A stretch of 5,628 nucleotides of DNA from Synergistaceae bacterium (lineage in GTDB: Bacteria > Synergistota > Synergistia > Synergistales > Aminobacteriaceae). A program made the translations under genes and the position numbers. Within the stretch, counting starts at the first letter, position 1, and each line of letters begins with the position of its first letter. The notes under the pieces are model-generated. The model saw only the letters and a list, made by a program, of their open reading frames with translations. It did not search any database and was not told the DNA's origin. Location: positions 1-5,628 of the forward strand of contig JAISSA010000263.1 of NCBI GenBank assembly GCA_031273365.1, written 5' to 3'. This document shows positions 5,570 through 5,628 of the stretch, in pieces.

Positions 5570-5628
5570 ATTGCGCCGAAAGGGCAAATACCATAACGGA
5601 TCATACAAAGACGGGTCACGAAGATCTG

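Noticed and set aside
5504..5608. 35-residue N-terminal extension of the deaminase from TTG 5608
   Set aside because: The strong Shine-Dalgarno site at 5510-5519 points to ATG 5503, and the extension would translate the TATAAT/palindrome patch.
1..5628. CRISPR array, tRNA/rRNA genes, insertion-sequence ends, riboswitch (including a lysine riboswitch before lysA)
   Set aside because: No spaced repeats, no tRNA- or rRNA-like segments, and no terminal inverted repeats were seen. The 32-nt gap before lysA is far too short for a lysine riboswitch.

Overview
The window shows a bacterial, GC-rich stretch in which every credible gene lies on the minus strand. Gene order in the direction of transcription runs from high to low coordinates: a cytosine/nucleoside-deaminase-fold enzyme (5503-4934), an unrecognised protein with ankyrin-like repeats (4901-3663), diaminopimelate decarboxylase LysA (about 3627-2317), a periplasmic branched-chain amino-acid-type ABC substrate-binding protein (2209-1022), and a truncated Rpn/PD-(D/E)XK nuclease 'putative transposase' that runs off the left edge (about 839 to <1).

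Organism: the binding protein has a Sec signal peptide with an AxA cleavage site and no lipobox cysteine, which suggests a cell with an outer membrane. LysA implies synthesis of lysine from meso-diaminopimelate. High GC, an amino-acid ABC binding protein standing apart from its permease, and an Rpn-family gene together fit Synergistota-like amino-acid fermenters. That is an inference from gene content and not a demonstrated assignment; a deltaproteobacterial or other diderm source is not excluded.

Layout: the first three genes are tightly packed (32-nt gap, then about 35 nt) and probably form one operon, read from a promoter in the AT-rich patch at about 5536-5558. That patch has a perfect TATAAT, a 9-bp tandem repeat and a GC palindrome. 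After lysA comes an AT-rich gap of about 107 bp with a 13-bp tandem repeat and a 16-bp inverted repeat. It precedes the binding-protein gene, which probably has its own promoter there. A gap of about 180 bp with no convincing terminator separates this from the Rpn gene, whose GC content is visibly lower than that of lysA and whose start lacks an ATG at the expected place.

Functionally, LysA and the amino-acid binding protein both concern amino-acid supply, but they are separated by a likely promoter and need not be co-regulated. The deaminase and the ankyrin-like protein have no obvious link to lysine synthesis. The ankyrin-like protein is the least explained gene here. I see no RNA gene, CRISPR array, insertion-sequence ends or origin. 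I found no convincing new multi-gene system; the deaminase/ankyrin pair is the only arrangement I would follow up as one.
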